Assembly (NCBI GenBank): GCA_037576215.1
Contig: JBANDB010000010.1
Location: 434,001-498,000 of the forward strand
Origin: Armillaria gallica
Lineage: Eukaryota > Basidiomycota > Agaricomycetes > Agaricales > Physalacriaceae
Length of the DNA stretch: 64,000 nt
Reading direction: 5' to 3'
Shown here: positions 10,300-20,800 of the stretch, piece after piece
Layout: the number at the start of each line of letters is the position of its first letter
How positions within the stretch are numbered: the first letter of the stretch is position 1
Notes under the pieces: generated by a model
What the model was told of the DNA's origin: nothing
What the model saw: only the letters and a program-made list of their open reading frames with translations
Database searches by the model: none
Made by a program: the position numbers and the translations under genes

Positions 10300-11110
10300 C
10301 GTCGTGCACGTGTTACTGTACGTATATTATGTGGTAATACTCCGTACACTACAGTACACGTCCTTCAATTTCACGCCTAGCATCCGCCGATATCGTAATG
10401 GCCCTATTTCTATCTTTGAGAACCATGTCATCGACATAGAACTTCGCCTTTTTCAACACTATGGGCCAAATTTGTCACAGAAAACGGCTCTACTAGGTTG
10501 CAGTTCAAGTCGGTACGTACATTGCATCCTTGTCATCCGTTTCTTCCGCTGAGACTTATTCTTAGACAGTCCCATCTGAGGTTGCGCGGCAGCAGTCCCC
10601 TCGGCTATCTCCCCTACCTCCTTCTTTCTGCCCACTCAATTATCCACTTCTGTCAACTGAAGGTCGTAGTGCTTGTTACCGCAAGCTGCGGGGTTCGTCT
10701 TGGCATATTTCAAGGACCAGTTGGACGATACTGAGCCAATTGGAATGAGATGCTTAGTACGGGCCGCCGTCTAATTGCGCTGTGCTTGCGTTTGTGTCGA
10801 GTATCTAGTGAGACTACTTTTGTTGCGTGTCTCATCATGGAAATTAGATCATGGCCTTCGACGACATTCTCTGCTGTGGTACTGGTGTGGACGTCCAGCG
10901 AAGAAAACCAGACCCTTCTCAGAAGCTCGGGAAGGTCCGGGCTTTACAGGTTGGTATCTTGTTGAACGGACACGTGAGTATCATCACACTCTCGTATCTG
11001 AACTGATGCTCACCTCTTATTTTAGTGTGCATTGCTTTCCGTTTCATCTTCTTGGATGACAACATTTCATGTGACCCCGAGCAGTGGACCCCGGGTGTCG
11101 TATTAATGCA
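10300..11110 (+). pseudogene. Relic of an unidentified multi-exon gene (left copy)
   Basis: This stretch is mirrored at 14360-15220. It contains intron-like boundaries (GTACGTAC...TTCTTAG near 10512-10564, GTGAGTAT...TTTTAG near 10974-11025) and short frames that stay open only piecewise, for example WYWCGRPAKKTRPFSEARE and FLDDNISCDPEQWTPGVVL. Stops interrupt the joined reading. I do not recognise the protein. It is either a non-LysM passenger gene caught in the duplication or a decayed second gene of the ancestral unit. Confidence 0.4.
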
Positions 11111-11250
11111 GGTAAACATTTTCCGGTGACTAGCTTCCCGAAAATAATGATAAGAAATGTTATAGGTCACTCATCTCCAGGCTTCAAGTCTAACAGCCCG
11201 AGTCGGGGCTAGGAGATAGTGAGTCAAGATTTGGTCACGACTCCTTTCAA

Positions 11251-11519
11251 TCAAAAGTAAAAGTACAATTGGTAAGTATCACACTGAGACGGCAGACTTT
11301 CTTCTTCTTCTCTGAGATCATTCAAGTTACAACTCCCCGGGAACCGAGGCGTTAGTGGGAACACAGACCCTCTGTGAGTGTTTCCCGGGACTCTGTTATC
11401 GCACACAGCTTTGACGCCTAGTAGGAATGGGTAAGCAATCAGCGGGTACGACGACAGTGGGGTCAAGTACTGATAGCAACGGCGATGATAGCGATGAGAG
11501 TGAAAGTACGAGCGAACAT
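11251..11519 (-). pseudogene. LysM copy C, LysM core deleted
   Basis: The signal-peptide exon (MFARTFTLIAIIAVAIS) and intron 1 are intact. Exon 2 then breaks after CDNRVPGNTH and joins directly to the last-exon sequence AGAGGGTCTG. About 165 bases, the whole LysM core plus intron 2, are missing compared with copy B. The remaining frame reads through the normal stop region to TGA at 11251 as an unrelated low-similarity tail. It could still make a short secreted peptide, but not a LysM domain. Confidence 0.8.
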
Positions 11520-11774
11520 GTTTGAATGCAGCTTTGGATGCTGAAATTCAAATGGGCGAACTGGTCCTTTATCTTCGATCTTCCCCCTCGGGCCGGATTC
11601 TAACCTAGTGCTTCGCATGTTGGGCGTCGAAATAGGAGGGTAGGGAAAGCAGACACGGATGAATACTTTACGCATACTCAACGACTCTTTGACTCATATC
11701 TCTGGTTGTAATTGGGGATTGAATATTGACGCTGCCAAGACAGTTGGAGGAAGCTGATCCACACTCTCGCGATG

Positions 11775-11910
11775 CCGCCTAAACGATTTTCAAGTGCCCC
11801 ATACAATTACATTTTCATGGATCCAACAAATTTGAGGGTTTGAAGGAAGTGGACTATTATGGTCGCAATTTCTTTCTGTCGCCTAAACGATCTCCAAGCG
11901 CCTCCCATAG
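11775..11910 (-). promoter_or_regulatory. Paired upstream element of LysM copy C
   Basis: Element copies lie at 11775-11803 and 11879-11910. Both are well conserved although the downstream gene has lost its LysM core. Confidence 0.55.
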
Positions 11911-12845
11911 AAATCCACCCATACGCGGACTGAATGTCAAGGAAAGTTACACTGCCGGCAAAATCTGGGAAGGAGAATTGCGGGGCGCTAGTATGGTTCG
12001 CCTTCCAATTCTTAGAGCCGGTTAATATCTTCTATCGAATAATAAATGTAAACTTCCATGCATTCAATAAACCCACCAGATTCCGTGCATTCCTTTATGC
12101 GGCCGGCTCACCCAATGGGCTTTTCTTTGCCAAGAGTTGCTGCCTTTAATCAAGTAGCCCATCTGTTTGGAAATCAGAGGGAGAGTCTGCGACGTTCGCG
12201 TATCAAAGGACCGCGGCTGCAGTCTTTCTGAGAGAGCGAAGTCCATTCTTCCGTCGTAATCTTTGGCGGTCATTGGGAACAAGTCTTGATCATGCGGATT
12301 CCCTAGTCACTTCCATCTCCACCGCGTGTTTTCACTATAAATTACGCGTCGGGAATTAACGGGCGGCACCGCCCGGTCGACTTGGATCGGAATTATTCAA
12401 ACTTCCTTGCTATGCCTTAGGTTTTTTGCAGCTGATCCTAACTTTACATGCATGCTTTGGAGGAGGACGTTGGATTGACGCGGACAAAAGGTATATGTAC
12501 CATGACTGGAATATCGAGACGGATTCGAGGCGGAACCACATACTAACCGCGATAGCCCCAAGGACAGTATTCCAAGGCCTCACATCATATTCATCGTACC
12601 AATACGACCGGACGCTCGCGTCTCAGAGTGGCAAACGCCTAGCACTTCTCCCCAAGTTTGTAATTTTCAACATTTGTTATATCGCCACAGAATAATTTGA
12701 GAACGATTTGTACTTTTTATTTTAAAAGGACTCGTTAACTGTGTGTGCTTAACGGAGAATGTATAGATTAGCATATGTAGCTTAAGTCATAGCGATAGGG
12801 AGGTCCGTGACCGACAATGACTCCTACTAAGCTAGACAGAAAGCT

Positions 12846-13291
12846 CTACTCGTAGAAGTTCCAGGTTACATTGATACGCCCGTCATCGAGAGGCGCGAGC
12901 TTCTGGAATGCGGACCACGAGAGATCAATCTCATTACGGCCACAGTCAGGGCAAAGGTCCCCAACGGTAACGTCTACGAACTTGCCCTTGTCTAAAAAAT
13001 TAGCGACGCCGAAATCCAAGAGATTAAAACATACACTGTACACCGATGTGCTTCCAGCAGTGCACCCCTCCAGCATACCGGTTGCTGGAGAGTGCGACAA
13101 CGTCGTCGACGTTCTGCAAGGGCGCACCGTAAGCCCCGACACGGCCATTGGGAAGGTACCAGGTCGCTGCCGGTGGGAGTTATGACGGCAGAAATTTTGT
13201 AGAAAGAGCGCATACCATCCCCGGTGAACGCGTTGACCATACCGGCAGACAAAGTTAATGCAGCGATGACAGATTGTTTGAGAGAGAACAT
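12846..13291 (-). CDS. Secreted DPBB (RlpA/expansin-like) protein
   Basis: This is a small extracellular double-psi beta-barrel protein. The signal peptide is MFSLKQSVIAALTLSAGMVNA, followed by FTGDATWYLPNGRVGAYGAP, a middle region VALSSNRYAGGVHCWKHI, and the diagnostic C-terminal half VDVTVGDLCPDCGRNEIDLS and KLAPLDDGRINVTW. It ends NFYE and TAG at 12848-12846. Two introns (from 13215, GTATGC...CAG; and within HI-D, GTGTAC...TTAG) restore one frame of about 113 residues. The usual early Cys (GACG) is replaced by GAYG, so one expected cysteine is absent, while Asp of the DLCPDCG/EIDLS motifs is kept. The gene sits at the symmetry centre of the palindrome and is not duplicated in it. Members include expansin-like, barwin-like and protease-inhibitor proteins; which role applies is unknown. 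Confidence 0.88.
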
Positions 13292-13396
13292 GATAGATGT
13301 GTCGAGTATTCGAAGAACTTATGGGTTAAGCAAATGATCTTACAGAGTCCATTTCATACTTTTATACCTACCCAAAGGCTCGTGAGCGGCCCGTTG

Positions 13397-13522
13397 AGCG
13401 ATTGTTTACGCGACAGAGACATAGCGGCCTACTTCCGACGAGTAGTGGTAACCTTAACACCGGGTCCGCTCGCAGCTTGTCTGAGCAGATTTCTATGGGG
13501 GACCATTTGAAAATCGTTTATG
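13397..13522 (+). promoter_or_regulatory. Paired upstream element of LysM copy D
   Basis: The proximal element (13493-13522) is recognisable. The distal one (13397-13422) is weak, matching decay of this unit. Confidence 0.4.
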
Positions 13523-13787
13523 AGAGCGTGGATCACTTCCTGCAATTGTCTTGGCAGTCGGTATTCAATCCCCAATTCAAACTAAACATACAAATCAAAG
13601 TGTCCTTGTGTATACAGGAAGTATTCATCCGTGTCTGCTTACCCTATCATCCTATCTGGACGCACAATTCAGCGAGATTGCTGAAACGTCGAAGTACTGG
13701 GTCGGAATCTGATCCGAGGGGGAAAAGTTGAAGAACAAAAGACCAACTCATGCATCCGAATTTCAGCATCCAAAGCCGCATTCAGAC

Positions 13788-14156
13788 ATGTTCGCTCGTA
13801 CTTTTACTGCTCTCATCGCTATCGTCGCCGCTGCTATCAGTACTTGGCCCCATTGTCGTCGTATCCGCTTATTGCTCACCCATTCCTACTAGGCGTCAAA
13901 CTGTGTGCGGCAACGGAGTCCCGGGAAGCACTCACGTCGTCAATCCCGGCGATACCTGTTGGGGTATCATTACCGAAGCAGGAATTGATGTCCCCCGACT
14001 TCAGGCCGCCAATCCAGGCATCAAATGTGGTTTCTTGTTCATAGGCTAGGCGAGTGTAGTACTGACTGACCCGATATAATGGTTTACTGACCACCGTGGT
14101 TTCAGACGGTCTGTGTTCCCACTAACGCCTCGGTTCCCGGGGAGTCTTGAATGATC
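13788..14156 (+). pseudogene. LysM copy D, frameshifted pseudogene
   Basis: The signal exon (MFARTFTALIAIVAAAIS, 13788-13839) and intron 1 are intact. Early exon 2 has lost one base relative to copies B and E (the AAAGCCGTG segment reads AAACTGTG), putting the LysM core (HVVNPGDTCWGI, GIDVPRLQAANPGIKC) out of frame. The last exon-2 codon has become TAG (14047-14049), and the following donor reads GCGAGT rather than GTGAGC. The TATA region is also altered (AACAAAAG). Several independent lesions indicate a dead gene. Confidence 0.8.
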
Positions 14157-14359
14157 TCAGAGAAGAAGAAGAAAGTCTGCCGTCTCAGTGTGATACTTAC
14201 CAATTGTACTTTTACTTTTGATTGAAAGGAGTCGGGACCAAATCTTGACTGGCTATCGTGCCTGGAATCTGGTCGCCCACCGGCCCCAACTCGGGCCGCT
14301 AGTCTTGAAACCTGAAGAAAAGTGACCTCAAACACCTCAAATCATTATTTTTGGGAAGT

Positions 14360-15220
14360 AGTCAACAAAAAAACGTTCACCTGCATTGATACGACCACCC
14401 GGTGTCCGTCACATGAAACATTGACACCTAAGAAGACAAAACGGAGAGCCAATGTTAAGCAATGCCCCATATATTGAGGACCGAGGTATTTGCACTAAAG
14501 TAAGAGGTGAGCATCAATTCAGATATGAGGGTGTGATGATACTTACGTGCCCCTTCAACAAGATACCGAGCTGTAAAGCCCAGACCTTCTTGAGCTTCTG
14601 GGAAGAGTCTGATTTTCTTCATTGGATGTCCACGCTAGTACCATAACTGGGGATGTCGTCGAAGGCCATGATCTAATTTCTATGATGAGGCACGAAACAA
14701 AAGTAGACTCATTAAATACTTGACACGAACGCAAGTACAGCGCAAGTAGATGGGGGCCTGTACTAAGCATTTTATTCCCATCGGCTCAGTGTCGTCCAAC
14801 TGATCCTTGAAATATGTCAAAACGAACCCCGCAGCTTGCGGTAAGAAGCATTATGACCTTCAGAAGAGGATGACTGAGGGGGTAGGGGATGGGGTATAGC
14901 CGAAGAGACTGAAACTCAGGCTGCACGACCTCAGATGGGACTGTCTAAGAATATGTTTGAGCGGAAGAAACAGTAACAAGTAGGTAATGTACGTACTACC
15001 AACTTGCACTACAACCTCGAGCTGCTTTCTGTGACAAATTTGGCCCAGTGTTGAAGGAGGCAAAGCTCTATCTTGGTTCTCAAAGACAGAGATAGGGATA
15101 TTACGATGTGGACAGATGCTAAGCGTGAAATTGAAGGACGTGTACTGTAGTGTACGGAGTATAACATACGTATAGTAACAGAGTAACACGTGCACGACGC
15201 GTCCGCGGTCGCTCAAAGCG
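14360..15220 (-). pseudogene. Relic of an unidentified multi-exon gene (right copy)
   Basis: This is the mirror copy of 10300-11110. On the minus strand it shows one coherent-looking exon (NIPISVFENQDRALPPSTLG then ICHRKQLEVVVQVG) ending at GTACGTAC, and TVPSEVVQPEFQ after a TTCTTAG acceptor. The segment matching the WYWCGRP exon of the left copy carries an in-frame TAG. Not recognised. Confidence 0.4.
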
Positions 15221-15628
15221 GAGTTTTAAATATGAGTTCGTCCACGGCAGTGCTGACCTCCTTCTACTACTAAGTGCTATCTATCTATCTATCTAGGTCC
15301 TTTGATGCATGCAAGATGCGCGAACTTCACGGATCTATCCAATTTGCAACGCCTTCGGATTAATGGGGTACTTGAATAAAGGCAGCAATACTTAAAAAAA
15401 AAGCAACTTCTGAGCCGACCACATGATATAGGAATGTGCGTAATCTTGTGGGGTTAATGCATAGAAGTTCACATTTTCTATTAAGATGATATTTTCAGAC
15501 TCATAACAGACTGATAAGAACTGGAAGTCGAATCGTACTATATCATAGTAGTAGCACTCGGCAACTCTCCTCCCCAATTTTTGCCGATGGACATTCAATC
15601 CGCGAAGAATTCGTCTTGGTGACTTTCT

Positions 15629-15784
15629 GTGGGCGGCGCTTGGAGATCATTTAGGCGACAGGGAGAATATTGTGGGCCGTAACTGTTCACTTCCTTCGAG
15701 TAGTGCCACCCTCAACTCTCTTCGATTTGTGAGAGCTTGTCTGGAAGAATTTCTATGGGGGCGCTTGAAAATCGTTTAGGCGGC
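15629..15784 (+). promoter_or_regulatory. Paired upstream element of LysM copy E
   Basis: Element copies lie at 15629-15660 and 15753-15784, each containing GCGCTTGRARATC then RTTTAGGCG. A TATA-like GATAAAAG lies downstream at 15973-15980, about 50 bases before the start codon. Confidence 0.6.
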
Positions 15785-16026
15785 ATCGCGAGCGCGTGGA
15801 TCAGCTTCCTTGGCAGTGTCAATATTCAATCCCCAATTCAAACTAAAGATATGAATCAAAGAGTCGTTGCGCATGCGTAAAGGATTCATCCGTGTCTGCT
15901 TACCCTACCCTCCTATCTCGACGCACAAGCAAAGCACTAGGTCAGAACCCGGCCCGAGAGGGAAAACCGAAGGATAAAAGACCAGTCCGCCCATCTGAAT
16001 TTCAGCATCCAAAGCTGCATTCAAAC

Positions 16027-16389
16027 ATGTTCGCTCGTACTTTCACTCTCATCGCTATCATCGCCGCTGCTATCAGTACTTGACCCAACTCTCGTCGTAT
16101 CCGCTGATTGCTTACCCATTTCCATTAGGCGTCAAAGCCGTGTGCGACAACGGAGTCCCAGGAGACACTTACATCGTCACATCCGGTGATACCTGCTGGG
16201 GTATCGCTACCGAAGCTGGAATTGATGTCGCCCAATTCGAGGAGGCCAATCCAGGCATCAAGTGCAATTTTTTGGTGGTCGGACAGGTGAGCCGCTGTTC
16301 CAATTGACCCAATATAATGGTCTACTGACGTACCGTGGTTACAGAGGGTCTGTGTTCCCACTAACGTCACGGTTCCCGGGGAGTTGTAA
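16027..16389 (+). CDS. Single-LysM small secreted protein, copy E (intact)
   Basis: This gene is the mirror twin of the 9155-9517 gene, with the same predicted protein of about 83 residues. Exons are 16027-16075 (signal peptide), 16129-16286 (LysM: YIVTSGDTCWGIA, FEEANPGIKC) and 16345-16389 (RVCVPTNVTVPGEL, TAA). Both introns are GT-AG. Exon phases (1 after the signal peptide, 0 before the last exon) match across all intact copies. Comparing about 725 bases of promoter plus gene with copy B by eye, I found two base differences, one in intron 2 and one downstream. Outside that tract the arms differ by several to about 15%. Likely role: extracellular chitin-oligomer binding (family knowledge). 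Confidence 0.85.
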
Positions 16390-16965
16390 CTTGAATGATC
16401 TCAGAGAAGAAGAAAGTCTGCCGTCTCAGTGTGATACTTACCAATTGTACTTTTACTTTTGACTGAAAGAGTTGTGATTAAATCTTGACTGGCGTGATGT
16501 CATCTCTGTTTTCACCGAGTGTTGCTTCCTTGCAATGCATCGCATTCCTTGAACTTGTCTCGGTTAGAACGGGGTTTTTGTTTCCAAACTCAAGTCAGGT
16601 ACTGTTGACTTAATTAGAATAAGGAACCTACATCGCTATAACGTGACCGCGACTCGGACACCGCTTAATTTAAATCAGAATTCAACATTCGACGCTCGCG
16701 AAGTTACGATTTTAATTCAGACCGTCCTCATCTTTGGAACTATAGTCTGTCCCACACGTCAAGGCGTAACACATGAAGTAATCATAACTTTGGTGCTTCC
16801 TCCGTCAAGCTCTAAAATGTTACGACTCAGATCCGTTATAGAAGTATTACTATCGCTTAAGGAGTCGAAGTAAAACGACTTGTTAATTCGACAGATAAGG
16901 GCATGCGGAATTGGAATCGGGTGGGTCCGATCCTCATGACTCAATCCGCGAAGCAGCCGCATCTT

Positions 16966-17101
16966 TATGGGAGGTACTTGAAGATCATTTAAACGACACA
17001 GAGACTATATTATTTCCCCCTTCGGCGAGTAGTGGCAACCTCAATATTGACTCCGTGACTGAGTGGAACTCTATGGGGGCGCTTGAAAATCATTTAGGCG
17101 A
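16966..17101 (+). promoter_or_regulatory. Paired upstream element of LysM copy F
   Basis: Element copies lie at 16966-16998 and 17072-17101. A TATA box (CATATAAAGG, 17251-17260) follows. The open frame that happens to run through these elements is not a gene: the same sequence is broken in other copies. Confidence 0.6.
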
Positions 17102-17306
17102 TATGATGAGAGCGCTGTGGAACAACTTTCTGCAAGCCGCAATTCAAATTAAAGATACGAATCAGAGACTCGTAGGGCAGAAATATATGTGCTTTTGCCT
17201 GCCTGCCTTCCTATCTTACGCCCCACGGGGAAAGCCGATGTTCCCCTTAGCATATAAAGGACCAGCTCGTCCATCTGCAGTTCATCATCCAAAGTCGCAT
17301 TCAAAC

Positions 17307-17635
17307 ATGTTCGCTCGTACTTTCATCCTCATCGCTGCTATGATCATCGGTGCTTATCCATACCATTATATCCGCTTTTTTCTTATGCATTCTTAGGCGT
17401 CAACGCCGCGTGTGATAATGGACTCCCAGGATACACGCACATCGTCAATCCTGGTGAAACTTGCTGGGGTATTGCTACCCAAGGCGGGATTGATGTCGCT
17501 CGACTTGAGACTGCCAATCCCGGCATTAACTGCGATTCGTTGACTATTGGCCAGGCAAGTTGTGATAATCGACCCAAATACTGACGGTCTGCTGACGCGC
17601 CGTCATCACAGAGGCTCTGCGTTCCCAGCAACTAA
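17307..17635 (+). CDS. Single-LysM small secreted protein, copy F (intact, GC-AG intron)
   Basis: This is a third intact and more diverged paralog of about 74 residues. Exon 1 (17307-17349) encodes MFARTFILIAAMII. Exon 2 (17397-17554) encodes GVNAACDNGLPGYTHIVNPG then ETCWGIATQGGIDVARLETA, a LysM core. Exon 3 (17612-17635) encodes RLCVPSN and TAA, so the tail is seven residues shorter than in copies B and E. Intron 2 begins GCAAGT where B and E have GTGAGC. A GC-AG intron is the only join that preserves the conserved tail. The homologous GC donor in broken copy A argues it is ancestral to this sub-lineage, not a new defect. Without splicing there, translation would stop within the intron. Confidence 0.8.
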
Positions 17636-17830
17636 TGTTTGATCTCAGCAAGGGAAGGGTGTGTTGAAATGCTTAGTCTTACCTCTCTATTGGACCGGGT
17701 GTCATGACTGTTGCGTATCGTTCTATGCCAAATTCTCTTGTTTTGAAATAAACGTATCGAAATGTTGTCAAGTTCCATGGAGGGAAGTACTAAGGGTAAC
17801 TGGAGCCAGCTGCAGTTACTGGGGACTGGC

Positions 17831-20800
17831 GTTGGGGTAACGTGACCGCGACTTTCAGGGTATTATGCTACCGGCCCCTGGGGACCGGGAGAAATGCGGA
17901 TGCTGGCTTACCTTCTTCAAGTGACATATCCATTCTAGCCACGATGACGCTCTATTCATTAGACACGGCTGAGAACTGGAACAAAACCTTTCTGCCGCTC
18001 GAAAGGCCCACTGGACAAAAGATTTTCCAATTTGTTTAAGGTTCTAATTGTGGACGATAATCGAACCGGCGGACCGCAGAGCCACCTGAAATTTGATTTG
18101 TACTTTGATCTCTGGCACTGTTTCGCTAGCGTGCACACGTTCCCGAAACCTTCGCCCTAAGTTTAAGCGTGGTAAGCTCTCAACCATGAGCAAACATATT
18201 CACCAAAAGCCGTCACGGCACTAGTTACAAACTTTGCTGGGACGGAGTCGCATCATCGCAGAACAATCCGCTCGTTTCCGCCCAGAAGACAAGAGCTCCG
18301 ATAGAACAATAACTCTCCTTTGGAATATGACAACCTCTCCTCGAGACTGTCCCGACGGGACCCCACCATCTTGCCGAGCTCGAAACTTTAAAACAGAGCC
18401 TCCCGGACTGCGACGTGGTCAGGGAAGATTGCGATCAGCTAGATGGAAATATTACAATCGCGCAGTACGCAGACTTAACGATATTGTCCTTTCGGAGACC
18501 TTTATCGCCTGCCACAAGGACATGAATAACAGAGTAGCTACTGGACATTGCAATTCGCTTAACTCCGAACATCCACCATGAATGCTCTCGCAAGTATGCC
18601 GTCGCTGGAGATCCGTGGCACTGAACACTGTAAGCATATGGTCGTCTATCAAAACGCCCTTTCGCAAAAGGCCCGTGTCTGTGGAAGAGGAGAAACACTT
18701 CTAGTATTGTGTGCTCGGCATGCAGCCGGAAAGATCCCAAAGTCACGCTCTGAGCCTGATGTTCTGCGGCTATGGCGCTTCAAGCTTCAAGTTTCAAGAT
18801 CAATTATCTTGATTGCCACCATCTTCTGGGTCCATTTGTCGTAACTGGAGACGACTATTGGTTGGACCGCAGCCTTATGTAATCGTTGAGCTGAGGTCGA
18901 TCGTTGAGGAACCCAGGAGGCATGAGGATGACGTCACCAGTTGCAGAACCAAACAGACGCGTCCGGGCCCTCCAACTGGCTCGCTACTGATGCTTGTGGG
19001 TCGGTCTGAGAAAAAATTAAAAAGAAAAGAAAAAGAAAAAAAAAAGAGAGAGAAAGAAAAGGGAAAGGAGGAAAGTTTCAGAAGACCTAACTGCAAATTC
19101 TAAAATAATTTTTGAGTGCCAGAAACGCGAAGTCAAAGAGGGTGGTGAAAAACGGCGCTCTGTGGACCTTTCTGATGCCCGAGGCACAGCCACATCAAGC
19201 GGCAGACCTGCCGTTCAGTAGCGGATTCATTAAACACAAGGGATGCATTCAGTTTCTGGTGCTCGAAATTTTAATTCAAGCTTATTCATGCACATAGAAT
19301 ACACCCTAAATTTTCCGGGCCCTCCGGGCAGTTGAGTAATTTGTGGGCCTTTTGCGAATCGTAGCAGCCAAGTTGCTACTGACCGGAGTTTTAGATTTCA
19401 GCCAAATGCGGTTCACTGCCGCGGTGATTTATCGGTGCTCGCTGTCGCAGTGAGAGCATTCAACATCGACTGGCTGTCGGCACCTTCAATTTAGATCTTG
19501 CTTGAGGGTAATTTACAGTAAATGGACTTTTGATATCAGAAAATTTTCTCCTCGCGAGACTGAAGCTATTTCCTTTCATGGATAAGATAAAGTAAAAATT
19601 ATGGCCTTGAAATGAGGGAGATTCATAAATATTCAAGTACTGAGGATACAATCACTCAAAGAGATCTCTGGCAAATATCTGGCTGCGGTAGAGAGCAGGA
19701 GGCAGCCAGCGCAAGAACTACCAGTTGCGAGACCAACGGCATCACGCCTCAAGCGGGAAATTCCGGCATAATTCCGACTCAGTTCAAACTCCGGTCCGTA
19801 GCAGTTGCTATCAGTAGCGACCCCCAAGCATGAGTATCGAGCCCTCCACTTCGGTCCGTTCAGCCTCTTCTCATCTCTTTTCAATCTCTACTTTCTCCTC
19901 TCTCTCCCTACGCATCGATGCTGCCTACTTCGCATCAGCGCCACGAAAGCAACAAACGGAAAAGAGAACGACTCCGGTAAGAACTGGCTTCAGCTTATGA
20001 AAACCCTCACGGCAGCATACCTGCATGGATTCCGGGAAAGGCAGAGTAAAGTAATTCGGGATTTGATTTCTGTCGAGATTGGCGCGGAACACTCTCAGAA
20101 GAGGGCCGTCGTTTTATTTGCCAACCAAGCTATCCACTCCCACCGGGTGGGATTCCGATTGCATTCGTATTTGATGCTGTCCCACCTCCTGGCGCATCCA
20201 GGGTTCGCCACTATGGGCTCAGGAGCTAGCTTTGGGGTACACAATGTTTGGGTAAGGACAACTTCGCGGCAACGACAGATTTCAGGTATAAAGGTCCTCA
20301 GGATGGCGTTGTACAATGTAATCTGACGAGTGTTTAAAAGATTGCTATTGTTTCACCATTTCATTTTCAACTAGACGACGTACATACGCTTGGCAATAAT
20401 TCGGTGAGATGCTAAGCGATGGCCGTTATATCTAGTGCTAACGATGTCCTAAGTAGCTTCCGATGAAGGACGGAGCATCCCAGTCGTCTTCATCGATTAA
20501 TTCCGCTGGATCTGCATTCCGGTGACTTCTTTGTTGTAACCCGCGGCAAGCATTCGATGCGATGTCAGTCCAATTATCGACAGAGATACCTCCGGGCTGG
20601 GAGAACCAAGACAACGCATCTTGAACGATCTATCGGATGTGGTGCTATGCGGCACCTTCGAACCTATTTGAAGCGGCTCTGGCGACCAAATTTATGCATC
20701 GGGATGCGTCTGATCAGGGCGTACCCACTCAGTCGACTTACGGCTGGCCTTTCCTAGCGCTGAATCTGGCCGGACCCTTGCTCCTCGAACTCTTAACCTA

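Larger units (their letters stand above)
7980..11920 (+). repeat. Left arm of imperfect palindrome
   Basis: This arm matches the reverse complement of about 13395-17830 in collinear blocks. 7980-8160 pairs with 17640-17830, the LysM copy at 8150-8410 with 17390-17640, 8900-11060 with 14450-16620, and 11230-11910 with 13400-14240. Identity by eye ranges from about 75-90% in most blocks to near 100% at 9120-9800. The left end is sharp near 7980: the sequence just outside has no counterpart beyond 17830. Confidence 0.85.
13395..17830 (-). repeat. Right arm of imperfect palindrome
   Basis: This is the reverse-complement counterpart of 7980-11920, with the same order of blocks from the centre outward: LysM copy D, relic gene, LysM copy E, LysM copy F, outer flank. 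The outer match ends near 17830. The unique centre between the arms (about 11920-13395) is roughly 1.5 kb and carries the DPBB gene. Confidence 0.85.

Noticed and set aside
16911..17396. 161-residue open frame upstream of and into LysM copy F
   Set aside because: It runs through repeated promoter elements and the 5' leader, and the equivalent frame is broken in other copies. The real gene starts at 17307.
7980..17830. Palindrome as a DNA transposon or terminal inverted repeats of one element
   Set aside because: No transposase, reverse transcriptase or target-site duplication was seen. The arms are multi-gene blocks of differing identity, not a single element's termini.
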